64,000 nt of DNA from Lichtheimia corymbifera B2541 (GCA_000697475.1 JNEU01000703.1:55723-119722), one strand, 5' to 3'. Positions 24,568 to 36,913 are shown, counted from the first letter of the stretch. A program made the numbers and translations. The notes: generated by a model not told the origin, from the sequence alone.

Positions 24568-26778
24568 TTACGTACCTGTTACCATGTTCCAGTTTCGCTT
24601 CAAATACGTCCAAAAGTTGGCATCCTCGAAATCCTCAGCTTGATCGATCATGTACGAATTGACACCACCTCCTGCCAAAGCAACGACTATTATCCACTAA
24701 TTAGTTTTTCCTCCTTCTCCCACTTGGCTCCCCATCATACTTACATATATAATTCCTTTGTCCATCTTTGGTTGTTGAGTTCCAGAATTTGATAGCACTG
24801 ACAGGCTAACACCATCGATTATCATGATTAGTTTCCACTATTTCGCCATCTGCCATGATTCATTTGTACTTACGTTAAGCCCTAAATGTCCTTCTGTGCG
24901 AGTGATAGCCATACGTAACTTCCATTCCGGTGGAGGTGCAACTTGATGTCCTTGTTGGGTTTGCTTTGTATCAGGGGATTCCTCTTCTGCATCATCCATG
25001 TCGGCAATGGCTAGCCACTGATCAATGCGATCCAATAATGAAGGTGATCGTCGAGGTATACTTGGTGTGTTATTAGCCGACCCACGCTTGTAAATATAAA
25101 TGGTATTGTAGTCGCTCCATACTGCAAGCAAATTGCCCTCTTGATTGATGGACATACCCATGATACTGGCATCGTAAGGTGCGGGTATATCATTATTCAA
25201 CCAGCTGTAGTATTCAGAAAACTCATTCGTCTTTTCATTCATGCGATGGTCCACATAGTCCAAAGTAACTGCCATGGTATGCACATATGGGAATACGATT
25301 GAGCGCCCATTGTTGGATCGCGCTACATATTGAACAAAGACCTTGTTAACAAAGAGATATAATGTGATGGATGTCATCCTTACAAAAGAGAGGTTGTGGT
25401 ACATGCCAACGTTGTTGCTGTTGTTGTTGGAACTGGGATACGTCGGCAAATCCGATATAATCGATTTGGTCTTCGCTGTAAACCTGGCTCTAATAATACA
25501 AGGTGGTATTATTACATTGTTCCTTTTCCCAAAAGCAAGAACCATACCGCTTGATGCTTGTGATCAATGATATGCCAGCCGTCATCCTTGGTAGAGTTAT
25601 CCGCAAGCGTCATGTTGTAATGGTAAGTATTCTCGGTCTTGTAGATATCCAACGAGATAACCCGATATGTGTCTCCACTATACCATGTTGATTAGAGATA
25701 TTGATGCTATTGAGGTAAAGAAGGTAGGCACTTACACTGGTGATAATACCCGGCACAAACCACGGTGATGGTTCTCTATATGGCGTGGCTGATTGTATTC
25801 TACATTTCATCCATATGTTGGCTAACTTTCCTATCGTACTACCCAACTACTAGCCATTTACCTGTAATAGAGACACCTGGTACACTCTCGTGAATCACAA
25901 TCTCTTCAGCGTCTTCTGAGTGAGGAGCCATAGTCAAATCATGCGGTAAATGTGCCATACGAAATCCATAATGATCCGGGTCACTAAGGTAGACGTCGTC
26001 AGCGTGGATCCCATGTTTTTGTTTTGTCCAATAGCACTTACCGAGCAAAGAGGATCCCATTTTCTTCCAAGCTAAATGCACTGATCCATGTAGTTCCTGG
26101 CATACGCACATCTTTGTACTCGAACAGTGGAGAGACGCCATCATCGCCATCACGTAAATAATAAATTCGAACGTAATGCCGTGTCGTTTCATTCTCAACA
26201 ACGTGATACATGACACCAAACTGAAGCAGGTTTGATCCATCTTGAGTAGTGACAGCGTGAGATACTTTGGAAATTGCACCAGGCAAATCATGCTGAAAGG
26301 TTTGCGTCCACCCTATCATAGAATCAATTGTGAGCATCCAGGTGGTGTCACGTGCCCACACGCACACACGTACATACCATGTTCCTCTGTGGATCCATTG
26401 GCATAATCTTTTACCAAATCACTGATAGGCCGACGAATCTGAGCGATATGACCTATGACAAATATGTGTGAATTGAAATGAATGATGATCATACACGGAT
26501 ATATATATATACAATTTACCTACAACACCAGTCTTAAGGTCCCCTGTGCCATGACGTAAACCCTGGAAACCAGCAGGTTCGACGTTATAACGGATAGCGG
26601 TGAGGTAAAGGTAATCGCCGGCTGTTGTCAATATAGCTTCATCGGGTGCATGTCGCCATCGTGTGGTATCCGATGTGTATACTTTTAAAGGATGAGGATA
26701 AGGAGTCTCTTGCAGTAGACTAGCGAGGTAAATTACAGCAATGCCGCAAAAGAGTAGAATGAGAGGGCGCCATTGCAT
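24568..26778 (-). CDS. Membrane-anchored propeller-like protein, function unknown
   Basis: Ten exons: 26520-26778, 26378-26452, 26042-26312, 25862-25983, 25736-25799, 25548-25677, 25384-25489, 24874-25322, 24745-24805 and 24568-24686, giving 551 residues. An upstream TTG would extend the frame to 26889, but the ATG at 26778 gives a signal anchor (P-L-I-L-L-F-C-G-I-A-V-I-Y-L-A-S-L-L) right after Met-Gln-Trp-Arg. The rest is beta-rich with WD-like blocks such as I-N-Q-E-G-N-L-L-A-V-W-S-D and A-I-K-F-W-N. I see no enzyme motif. It is likely a type II membrane protein with a lumenal or extracellular beta-propeller. Exon 7 could instead begin at 25483 without changing frame. It converges with the CREG-like gene (153 bp apart). 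Confidence 0.65.
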
Positions 26779-27388
26779 TGTGCAGTCGAGCCAAAGACGA
26801 GTACACAAGCTGAGAGGTTGAAATGCACGAACCCAGTGAGAAGGAGGAGTAGGAACAAGAGAGGCACATCCCAATTTCACACCCAACAATAAACGCTTGT
26901 CATTGTCATTTTTACACCATATCTATTTCCATTCCATTTTATGCTAATTCTGCTACCCAACCCAATATTCTGGTATATAATATAAAATGTCTGTGCACGA
27001 ATGATCAAAGCTATAGTAGTGGTGTTGGCAAGTGACAAAAGTAGCAATATGATTGGTGCCTTGCAATGTGGGGTGATATGCCGATTGTGGCGGCCGTGGC
27101 ACGGAAATATGAGTAATAAAGGCTAGCGAACCATGGGTGCGCATGGTTTGTGCACACGCTGGGAGAGGTTTACTGAAGCGGACAAGACCGCCGGTCGAGC
27201 GATAAACATAGCCAATAGCAGAGCTCCAAGACCCTGTTGACAGGCGGTTGTCAATAGGTGAAACCCTCCCATTACCTAATTGAAAGGAAGGCTGGATCCA
27301 TCAAGCCCTTATTTCCTTTCCCGCTTCCCACCTCTTTATCAAAAAGACAGCTTTTCATATCATCCTTCCTATATAAAGCACCATCAAA
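26779..27388. promoter_or_regulatory. Divergent promoter region between the propeller-like gene and the HSF gene
   Basis: About 610 bp. A CCAAT element at about 27212 and the TATATAAA at 27370 lie on the HSF side. Confidence 0.5.
27370..27377 (+). promoter_or_regulatory. TATA-like element just before the HSF gene
   Basis: TATATAAA begins only 19 bp before the first ATG at 27389. If it is the functional TATA box, transcription may begin near or past that ATG and translation may start at the in-frame ATG 27422. Confidence 0.5.
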
Positions 27389-28871
27389 ATGAATATTCAG
27401 ATACCACCTCCTCAGAACACAATGGCACTGCCTGACAATGACTTTTACTCGGCCAACATGAGCTTCTCTTCTTCTCCACGTTCCTCCCAATTCTCCCCCA
27501 CTGCATCATCACCAGCGACCCCATGCTTTTCCTCTTCTCCTCAAGATAGCTACTTTATGGGCTATGCACCACCACCATCACAATCCAATGACATTTATCC
27601 TCCTCAACTTCAACCACAACAACAACCACAACGTGGCCATCAAACTGAACGAAAAAATGTCAGCACGTTTATTAGCAAGTTGTATAGGTAAACATCGTAG
27701 CTATGGGCTTTTTGCATAATGTGCATTGCTTAATGTGCAATATAATAATATAGCATGGTTGGTGACAAGAAGCATCAAGATCTTATTTGTTGGAATAATG
27801 CTGGTAGCTCGTTTTTGATTACCAATTCCAAGGCTTTTTCCCGGCAGGTGCTACCTGAATACTTTAAGCATGGCAACTTTTCCAGTTTTGTGAGGCAATT
27901 GAACATGTAAGTTATCAGCGGCGTGAATGTCCCGAACTTTTGGGACTCTTGCCGGTTTCTTTTTTTCCGCTTGGCATTTCAATGTGTATCACCGGAGCTT
28001 ATACTTACCATGTTGTCCTACCAACCCTTAGGTATGGTTTTCGCAAAATCAACAAGGCCCCACGCATCAAACGTGGTGTTACATCTCAAGAAGAAATTTG
28101 GGAGTTTTCCCACCAAAAGTTCCAGCGAGATTGGCCTGACATGTTGTGGGAAATCAAACGTAAAGCGGTCGAATCCGATGTACTTCGACGAGAAACAGGT
28201 GATATGCAAGCATGCTTTTCGATGGTGCAACAATCACAAGACAACTTGCTTGAGCAATTCCGTATGCTACAAGACAACTTTTCTACCATGCTACGCGGTT
28301 TTGAAGATCTCAAAAAGTCTCAATTGCAAATCCAAATGGGTATCCAGCGTCTTTCTCAATTTGATAATCATCGATATGACTCAAAAACTTTTGGTACGAG
28401 AGAAACATGGCAGAATTAAGGGGATGGGCTAGGCCTTACCATTGTGTGCGACAGAATATTGATTCATCTTTTTTCTATTTTACCATTTATAGATGAACCG
28501 GTAACATTGAACTCGGATCCCTTAATCAATCACCACCATCAACAACGACAAACTACTCAGCAGCAATCAGCACCCAATGCTATCTATGTCAAAGGAGGTA
28601 TGTGTGTGTGTGCCTGATTATACCTTCATAAATAAGGTCTCGAACATTAACACCGCAAATTATAGAAAATCCACAAAACCAGCATGGTTACGATAATCCT
28701 TCTGTGTTCGTAACGTCGCCATCGAATCTGTATCAGCCATATCCTCAACAACAACAACAACAACAATTTTGCATCCCACATGAAAATTATTTCTTGGATG
28801 CTGTCAACACGCCACTTCCCCCAAGCCCAATGTCATCAACACCCAGCTTTGCAAGCGAAAACTTTTCCTAG
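27389..28871 (+). CDS. Heat-shock-factor-type transcription factor
   Basis: Five exons: 27389-27687, 27754-27906, 28032-28393, 28493-28597 and 28666-28871, giving 374 residues. After a Ser/Pro/Gln-rich leader, the HSF DNA-binding domain occupies about residues 90-185. It shows F-I-S-K-L-Y, I-C-W, F-S-R-Q-V-L-P-E-Y-F-K-H-x-N-F-S-S-F-V-R-Q-L-N-x-Y-G-F-R-K. A Gln/Leu-rich segment follows (about 205-260) that could be the trimerisation coiled coil. The tail has Q-Q-Q-Q runs and P-L-P-P-S-P. It is probably nuclear. Whether it is the main Hsf1, an Sfl1-like repressor or another paralogue cannot be told from this window. Confidence 0.93.
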
Positions 28872-29350
28872 GATCCCTATCTTTCACTTTTAAAGTAGCA
28901 TCGTTATGATATCACATGTTTCTCTATGCATATGTTCCCTCATCATCATTGACTCATTTGTTATCGTTGCCTTCACACACCATTCTCTTATGAAATTCAT
29001 TGTATGCATTCCCCCTTTGTAAATTAGTATGATCAATAACATCATTGTGCGGTACATTGTAATAGTCACCGCTGTATATTTCTTTGTGTTTGAAGATTCA
29101 AGGACCTTGATCCGGTCACTAGAATATGATGTGGTGGATAGATGTCATGATAATATTACGAGCAGCTATGCTGTGTACATGTGACAGGGGAGACTTTGAC
29201 AAGTTTTGCAATATTGGGTGATGAGATCAAACGTTTATGCTAAGGCCAGATTTGATGCGCGGATGCAGGTAGACTTCCTTTTGCGGATTTGTACATACGC
29301 ACGTAGTCCTTTCTCCCTTTTGATACACAGCTCTTTCTTTACTTGAAACA
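28872..29350. other. Intergenic between the HSF and CSN9-like genes
   Basis: About 480 bp containing the HSF 3' UTR and the upstream region of the next gene. No gene is seen. Confidence 0.5.
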
Positions 29351-29744
29351 ATGGAAAAGTGGGATCACGGCAAGTTTACTCCTTTGCGAACGACAAAGAC
29401 TATGGAAGACTTATATATACACATGACTATAGATTTAATGGAAGAGGACGACCCGATGGTGGAGGATATTGACGAGGATGAGGAGGATCGTTTTACGCAG
29501 GAGCATTCGCGCCGCATGTCCCTGATGCGCGGGAGTCGGGCACCAGACTATTACCGTTCATATCCTGAGACGCTTGATGAAAAAGGAGAGCCTATGGCAG
29601 TGATGACACCTCCTGAGAAGTTGGTCCACCAAAACTTTTTCAACAGTAAGTGAAAGAACATACAACAGTGATATTAGAATGATACGCTTATGCATCCATG
29701 TTGTAGAATTTGACGATGACTTTGATGATCAGGATTTGGCTTGA
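29351..29744 (+). CDS. CSN9/CSNAP-like small acidic protein (putative COP9 signalosome subunit)
   Basis: Two exons, 29351-29645 and 29707-29744, give 110 residues. The protein is acidic. Its last 20 residues, V-H-x-N-F-F-N-x-F-D-D-D-F-D-D-x-D-L, match the C-terminal Phe/Asp motif of human COPS9 (CSNAP), which wedges into the CSN3-CSN5-CSN6 interface. The human protein is 57 residues; here an extra N-terminal half has a Met-Thr-x-Asp-Leu-Met-Glu acidic patch and an Arg-rich centre. The intron falls inside the conserved motif. Assignment rests on the C-terminal motif only. Another short acidic adaptor of similar composition is possible. Confidence 0.5.
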
Positions 29745-30461
29745 AACCTTATATACGATATACCAATGAGCAATGAACACCACTAGCTACATAGCAAACA
29801 ACATCAACGAATAAAGAAAGCATCCTTATCCACGATATTACACACGCACACCAACCTTGTTCGGCATTAAACCTCCCTTTTTCATCCAACACGTGAAGCT
29901 TTTCTTTACATTGATCCATTGCTTAACGGCGTGACGCAGGGTGAATCGTCGTTTGGTGACGAAAAGGGTGGATTGGATGGGTATCCTAGGGATCATGTGG
30001 CAAAATTGACAAGGACAATAGTCGATGGCATTGCAATCAATCAAACAATCCTGTGGCGCATGATGGTGGCGTTGTCATTTGCAAAGAACGATGAATGTAT
30101 ACATCATTAGAGATATCTTGGATCAAATTACTCTGCTTAATGCTATTCAACAATAAAAAGGATCGGCGGATTCTTATATTGCATGATGATGGCTTGTTCT
30201 TGCGAGTGGATTTATGGCAATCTGAAAGAGATAGTGATGTGATGATTATGTATAATCTTCATGATGCTAGTTGCTATAGCAACGATCGAATACAAAAAAG
30301 GCACCTCCTTATTATATCGTTTGTCAAGGGCATCCTGTTACTAGATACTTCCCTTCTTTACTTTTACCAACCCCTCACTCTCTCTATCTCTCTTTCTCTC
30401 TCTTACTCATCATCCTTGATTTTTGTGTGTATCTTTTTCGCTATATTTCTTTAAAACAATA
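29745..30461. other. Intergenic between the CSN9-like and FAR-17a-like genes
   Basis: About 720 bp with an AATAAA-like signal near 29811 and a CT-rich leader at 30376-30405. No gene is recognised. Confidence 0.5.
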
Positions 30462-31801
30462 ATGTCACCACGCGACGACCGGCTTCCGACATCTAATTCA
30501 ACCCTTGTGCAATGGTTCAAGCTGGATCAATTTGTACCCGAAAGGGCAGTAACTTCGCATTTCATCTCATCCAAGGCCTTACTGTGTCTGCGAATTCCAC
30601 TTGTTTTATACTCAACCATCGCCTTATGGGCTGACATTGGCATCTCTCTTGCAACAAACGAGTTCCATCATTACTTTGCATACTTTACTCGATTCACGTT
30701 TGTTGGTCTTAATGCATATTTGATCGTAAGTAATAGTAAGATCCTCTCTCTGTGGCGATCCCTTGATACCAACCCTACCATTCCCCCTTCACTGCCATCC
30801 TTTTACTACTACTACTACAACTACAACTACTACCAATGGGTATTTCCCACACCCCCCTCTCATTTTCCTCCTTGACAACTCCTCCCCTATTTTGATTGTT
30901 CCATATGGGAGGCAACCTTACTAACATACATCCTCCATCATCATTCAGACGACATTTTGCCACCATGTTCGATATTTAATGATGCGTGAACCGCGCCAAC
31001 CACGTTCGTTTCTCGACCAATCTGCCATTTTAAATTACCTCTACGTCCTTCTTTATCATACGGTGATTACATTCAAGTAGGCTTGTCTACATAAACCTTG
31101 TTTGTGATGAGGGGTAATACTCATCAACTAGTATTCTAGCATCTTGACACCTGCCGTTTATTGGTCACTTTTGTCAGGGACCCTTCTCAACAGTAAGTTT
31201 GTCAACTTTTTATCATAGGCTGCTATTGCTAAAACTTAAAAACAATAGAGACGGATGCAACGCCAACTGATTGGTGGATGGCAGCTTCTCTTCACGCAAC
31301 GTCCTTTTTTATCATGATGCTTGAGGTGTTTTTGTCAAGGATGGTTATTAGTGTACGCATCGTGGTGCCTGTCTTTTGCATTGTGCTTTGTTACATGCTG
31401 CTGACATTTATCATTTATGGATCGTAAGTGCTTATCCAACATGTCTACATTTGCGATCATGCTAATACCATGATACATATCATAGGGAACATTGGTGGGT
31501 GTATTCGTTTCTCGATTGGAATCAAGGTCCATCAGCAGCGATTTGGTACTTTATCGTGGCGTTTGCAGTAGTGATTTGCTTTTTTCTCCAATGCGGTATT
31601 CATAAGCTCCGGGATTGCTGTGCACCATCGAGTGACATGGTCACTGATGATGATCGAACCGAACGCGTTGACCTGGATGATAACTACAAGATAACTGATC
31701 TTGCCAATGAGGATAAGCGATATTACTCACAAACCCTGGTTGAGAGCAGCATCGAATCACACATTACACTCGGAGCATCATCTACTGAACATCTTGCATA
31801 A
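30462..31801 (+). CDS. FAR-17a/AIG1-like multipass membrane protein
   Basis: Five exons: 30462-30725, 30949-31076, 31140-31192, 31249-31423 and 31486-31801, giving 311 residues. About six hydrophobic helices are visible. The blocks T-P-A-V-Y-W-S-L-L, A-S-L-H-A-T-S-F-F-I-M-M-L-E and W-W-V-Y-S-F-L-D-W match the FAR-17a/AIG1 family, whose animal members hydrolyse fatty-acid esters of hydroxy fatty acids through a membrane-embedded Thr and His. The conserved His is in the S-L-H block. An acidic cytosolic tail of about 70 residues follows the last helix. Intron 1 (223 nt) is the longest in the gene and carries a TAC-repeat run. ER membrane location is likely. Confidence 0.75.
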
Positions 31802-32374
31802 AGCAGCAAACAAACAAATAATAAATGTTGATGTTGGCGATCCCAAATAGTGCAAAAATATAGGTTGTGAAACACTTAAATGTATGATCCTTTTTCCATG
31901 TTGATAGGAAATCAGAGGCTCAAAGGGTTCAAATAGGGACCTGCTTCATTCATCATTTATTCACAAGCTTCAAATGCACATTGATAGGGATGGGCTCTTT
32001 TTCGTTATTCAACTTTGTTCGAAAGCCAGAATAAGAATAAGATTTGATTGCCTAGAACGCGTTTCCTTTGATGGGTGTCTATCTTCACCCTGCTTGAAAG
32101 GGTCACAGCTTTGTTTTTTTTGGGGGGGGGGCCACACACATACAGAGCACAACGTTGAAGGATATGACTTGCATGACGCTACTTGTAGTTGAATGAGGTA
32201 CCTAGATCTCCAGAAAGTGGTGACGAAGGACAAGAAGCAATTATGCAATGGAAGCCCCCTTGCGTCAAATCTCGTATGAGGATGAACGCCATACCTTCCT
32301 GTTCCATCAAGGAAAATATAAAACACCCTCTTTCATTGACTTGGGTGCTTTTTTTTTCATCGGCCATTTGCAAG
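31802..32374. other. Intergenic upstream of the small secreted protein
   Basis: Contains a G9 run at about 32121-32131 and the TATA box at 32317. No gene is seen. Confidence 0.5.
32317..32323 (+). promoter_or_regulatory. TATA box of the small secreted protein gene
   Basis: TATAAAA lies 52 bp before the ATG at 32375, in a position similar to that of the GPI-protein gene. Confidence 0.6.
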
Positions 32375-32671
32375 ATGAAGCTCACTCTTGTCTTCTTCGC
32401 CCTTTCGTTTGTCGTTGCTTTGGCCGGCACAGCTACTTATACCAACGGCTACTTTGGACTCCCGGACCCATGTTCCAAATTCTCTGTAGAAAGCTGTGGT
32501 AATCAGCCCGGGTGAAAAGTATATCCCTCAAGTAAGCACGTAGCATGTACATCTACTATGTACTCATTCATGATACTAATGATCGTTGGCCTAGTTAACG
32601 CCCCGAAATCCGAAAGCTATTGTGGAAATGAAAACGTTGAACATACGGGCATCTACACACATCCAGACTAA
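32375..32671 (+). CDS. Small secreted protein (about 66 residues)
   Basis: A strong signal peptide (K-L-T-L-V-F-F-A-L-S-F-V-V-A-L-A) starts at the ATG. The proposed model joins 32375-32498 and 32595-32671 in phase 1 (GT-AG) and yields a mature peptide of about 48 residues with three Cys. Without splicing, the frame ends after 46 residues at a TGA just past the donor. A canonical TATA box and short leader support expression. No family is recognised. Candidate roles such as effector or wall peptide are not supported by motifs. Confidence 0.45.
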
Positions 32672-33527
32672 CCCTCACCGTATCCCACCATCGCTCTTGT
32701 CGTTCTGGATCCCGTTACCTGAATCCTCAATGAATAGGAGTGCAATTATTGATAATATATAGCAAGTCTAAGAGATGATTCAGCTTATCACAGCGTAATA
32801 GAGCTGAAATAAATAGGACGTTTGTAATTTGGAGACGCAGCTTAAGAGACTATAGTAGTGTTCAAGTGATCCATCGGTGAGGGTAAGATCAACATATACT
32901 TTCATTCAAGCAATGACAATCCAGGGAGAGTTGTCTCAAACGCTCCCGAGCATGCCATAGTTGCAGCTGCTTGGGGTGGATAATAACTACGCTCAATTTT
33001 CTTGTACAGCGCTAGACTATGATTTCTTAAGAACGAGCAATATATATCTTTTACTCTTGCATGATTGGGTGGCAGCTTTTTCGCCACACAGAGCGGAATC
33101 ATAGCCGATTAAGACGGAGCGATGGAATAGATTATTGTATATTCTTCAAGAGCGATGATGATGGTATTGATGAACGAGCGATTTATGTCATCATACGGGA
33201 GCTGCTGCTGCTTGTGTACGTTTTCGAACTCATTGATCAGCAAGCAACGGCTAGCTTTTCTTATGGAACAAAGACGAATTATTTACAACCATCCCAAAGG
33301 AACCCATGTGCATGAGAAAATCGACCTGCGTTTATTATATCCGATGAGAGTAATTTCTAGTATCCATGAATAAGGCGGAGGAGGGGAGGTGGGGTTACTA
33401 CTGTAATGCATCTCAGCTGCTGCACTAAAAAAGAAAAGGCGGCGTGTTGTCGAATTGTCTCGCTTCAATCCTCTTTTTTTATTTTCCCTTCTATAGAGTT
33501 GACTGATAGTCCTCTGTAACAACAACA
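32672..33527. other. Intergenic upstream of ARPC1
   Basis: About 860 bp with short frames only. AT-rich patches near 32805-32815 and 33037-33050. No gene is recognised. Confidence 0.5.
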
Positions 33528-34972
33528 ATGTCGAATCCTGTTACCTATCAACTTGCCAACACTCCCATCACGGCTCACGCATTTGGCGACAACAGTAAGT
33601 GTCAAGGAAGAAAGAGAGACCAAACGTTTCATCTCACGCATAAATCTACCCACAGAGTTGGTCATCTGCCCCAACACCAACGAAGCCAAGCTTTATGAAC
33701 AAGGTGCTTCCAACTGGGACTTAAAGGCCACATTACAAGGCGTAAGTACTACTTGATGGAGAACCCAGATGACAACGACGATGCATGTTAACACGTGTGG
33801 GCCTATTCTAGCACGACAAGGTTATTACAAGCATTGATATTGCACCCAACACCAATCGTATTGTGACCTGTTCGCAAGACCGTAATGCTTACGTGTGGAC
33901 TCAAGAAGGCGGTGTATGGAAGCCTGGTCTTGTGCTTTTGCGTATCAACCGTGCAGCCACTTTTGTCCGTTGGTCGCCTAACGAAGACAAGTTTGCTGTT
34001 GCCAGTGGCGCTCGTTGCATTGCCGTGTGTTACTTTGAGGAGGATAATGACTGGTGGGCAAGCAAGCACCTCAAGAAGCCTATCCGTAGTACGGTCCTTT
34101 CCATTGATTGGCATCCAAACAATGTATTGCTTGCTGCAGGTTCTGCTGACATGAAGGCACGCGTGTTTTCCTCATTCATCAAGGGTTTGGATAAAAAGTA
34201 AGTTGTATATATACATATATATTGGAGAAGAAGGACAGAGTTCATTAATGAAATGGCATAGGCCTGCTCCATCTGTCTGGGGTGACAAGCTTCCTTTCAA
34301 CACGGTGTGTGCCGAGTTTTCTGATGGCCGTGGTGGATGGGTTAATTCGGTTGCCTTTTCTCCTTCCGGTGATGCTGTTGCTTTTGCTGGTCACGATTCT
34401 ACCGTCAATGTGGCCTATCCAAGTGCTGATGGCAACCATACTGTGTTGACTGTCCAGGCTAACACATTGCCTTTCCGATCTCTTATTTGGGCCAACGAAC
34501 GCCAAATTGTCGCTGCTGGTTTTGATTGTGCTCCCATGTTGGTCGAAACAACCGATGGCCAGGACTGGTAAGTTGTATACAAAAGTGGATGGGAAAAGAG
34601 GTATATGCTCATAAATAGAATGTGTGTGCTAGGCATTTGTCTGGATCTTTGGATGTTGGACGTAAAAAGGTGTCGACTACTGCATCGGTGCTCAGCCGAT
34701 TCAAGTCAATGGATTCCCGTGGTCAAGCTGATCAGGATACCGATTTGTCTACTACGCACCAAAACACCATCATGTAAGTTTGTGGATATGAGATTGTGTA
34801 ATGCCATCTGACTGGGGGTCTTTTTTTTTTCTCTAGTGAGGTGCGTCCCTATGCTGGCTCGCGTGACAATATCACCCAATTTTCTACATGTGCGTTGGAT
34901 GGCAAGGTCGCCATTTGGCAGTTTGATCCCAGCCAGCTTGCCACCGAACTTGCTGGTCTCAAGTTGCACTAA
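33528..34972 (+). CDS. arc1: ARPC1, WD40 subunit of the Arp2/3 complex
   Basis: Six exons: 33528-33594, 33656-33741, 33812-34197, 34262-34567, 34633-34773 and 34837-34972, giving 373 residues, the usual family length. WD-type repeats run through the protein, with blocks such as [38 protein letters not shown] and [17 protein letters not shown], which is diagnostic for ARPC1/Sop2. The insert before the last blade (about residues 295-330) is Ser/Thr/Gln-rich, as in the family. The complex nucleates branched actin at endocytic patches. The yeast orthologue is ARC40. Confidence 0.96.
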
Positions 34973-35292
34973 AAGATAGATGCGATTTACTTTGTATTTT
35001 CGGAGGATCATAATGGGTACAAGAGTATTAAATAAAAACAGCTGTAGCTTGTAAAGCTTCGAATTCTATAAAGAGAGGAATTGTATGTGGGCGGGAAAAG
35101 AGAGATATATCGAGAGAGTGAATCTTTTCTTATAGTAAGGAGGATAAGGTGGGGGACAAAAACAACATGAAAGCAAAATGCAATAAAGTGTAAGTGGAAT
35201 GAGCGTGGGGATAATGACGCTAAAGTAATAGAGGGAGGTAGAGGGTGAGAAAAGTCATGCAAACATATACAAAGGAGAGAGAGAGGAGTGGT
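34973..35292. other. Convergent intergenic between ARPC1 and the mitochondrial carrier
   Basis: 320 bp of 3' flanks. Purine-rich on the + strand (GAGAGA at about 35098-35120 and 35276-35288). Confidence 0.5.
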
Positions 35293-36884
35293 CTATCGTG
35301 CATCGATCATTGCATCCTTGCACCATTCATACGTGACAAAACTGACGCCCATGGCGGGTGCCACCTTGAGATAATTGGGAATCATGCCCTTGTATAAACC
35401 GCGTATGCCTTCGTTTCTGACCATTGTCTTTACAGCATCCCATGTACCGTTGTACTTGTAATCAATCGAAGACATGCCTGTTACTTGCATACGTCGTCGT
35501 AAGACATCTATAAGAGACAAGATTTTGTTCCCGATTAGTACGTGTGATACAAGGGGAATAAACACCACGCGCACAAATTCAAATTCTTGACTTGCCTAAA
35601 GGATACATGATGGTCTGTGCCGTGCAGCCAGCCAAAGCACCACACACCAATTTTCGTGCGGGGGATGGTTTATCACTGCCTTCTGGGACAATAATAAATT
35701 TGAGTCCTTCGTAGCATTGAAAGTTGATGGCTACATAAGGTGCTACGCCCTACATAATAGTTTCAGTCAGTTGACCTGGATGGTTTCCCAATTTCACATG
35801 TTTTTCAACAATAACATTACCAAGGTGGTGGGCCACAATCCACGATAAAGACCAAGGATACCGCCTTCCTTTTTGTAGATATGAACCATCAAAGGAAGAA
35901 TGCCTGGTAATTTCTTGGCAGGTGTACCGGATGTAGAGTTGCGTACGTTGCCATCCAATGTAGCCGATAATACCGAGAGACGAGTGCGAACCATATCCAA
36001 TGGGTATGTGCATATCACCGAAACGACACCAGCAAAGCCACCAGCGGTCAAACGACGCGGGGTATCAAGTTCAGTTTTGCCAGGCTCCATAAGCAAGCGT
36101 TTGCAATATTCATAGGCAGCAAATTGACTTGCACTGTAAGGAATGATACGGATGACGTTGGTGCCGTTGCCACGCATGAAGCCCATGAGACCTTCCTCTC
36201 TCCACATTTTGGCCAGTGTGGGGAACACACCCCGGTAAGCTGCAGGTTCAGGACCTTGCACCTATTGTGTGTATATAAATTAGCGATTCGTTCCGATCCT
36301 CACATGTGACAAGAACGTGCCTGAAATAAAATCTTCATTCTTTCTGCCGGACTGACCACTGTACGGGACACAGCCCCTGCCATACCTATATATTCCACTC
36401 GTTAATATACCTCTCCACTATCATCCAATTTGTCTCCATCCAACATACCTCCAGCAATCAAATGAATACTCGTATCCGAGAATAAGATCTCTCTCCAATT
36501 GTTCGCATCGGTTGATTGACTAATGGTATTCGATACAATATGAACAATGCGATCCACATGATCGGTCGTAATATCGGTTGCAGGAATGGCATGGCTATTG
36601 AGTAGCTGGGCAAACTCGGAATAAGACATACGACCCTGGGATTGGGTAATGACTGTCACTTGGTTCCTGAGCTTGTTAAGAGTATCCTATATGTTGAATG
36701 AGGATCCATGGCCATCTTGTGTGTGTGTCAGTAGTTGATCAGGCATTACCTCATTCATGGGGCCACGTGCAGTTGACGAACAAAGAGCAGCGAGATCGTG
36801 TGCATCGATATGACCGTCATTGTTGTGATCGAGGAGAGAAAAAAGTTGCTGGATACTCCAAGGTTCCGAGTCGTCCTGGAACAT
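35293..36884 (-). CDS. Calcium-regulated mitochondrial carrier (SCaMC/ATP-Mg-Pi type)
   Basis: Six exons: 36750-36884, 36449-36686, 36321-36385, 35821-36261, 35596-35749 and 35293-35507, giving 415 residues. The N-terminus has a canonical EF-hand loop (D-H-N-N-D-G-H-I-D, about residues 19-30), then a regulatory stretch. Three mitochondrial carrier repeats follow with P-A-E-R-M-K, Y-P-L-D-M-V-R-T-R and Y-P-L-D-V-L-R-R-R signatures. This order is that of short Ca-binding mitochondrial carriers, which exchange ATP-Mg for phosphate across the inner membrane. Two introns are GC-AG: 36262-36320 (donor GCACGT) and 35508-35595 (donor GCAAGT). The frame could extend upstream to 37172 but would translate a GA-repeat, so the ATG at 36884 is preferred. 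Confidence 0.93.
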
Positions 36885-36913
36885 GGTTGTGATAATGGTC
36901 GATAAGAGAAAGG

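Noticed and set aside
26779..26889. 37-residue N-terminal extension of the propeller-like protein
   Set aside because: It begins with TTG rather than ATG. The ATG at 26778 places the signal anchor at the N-terminus.
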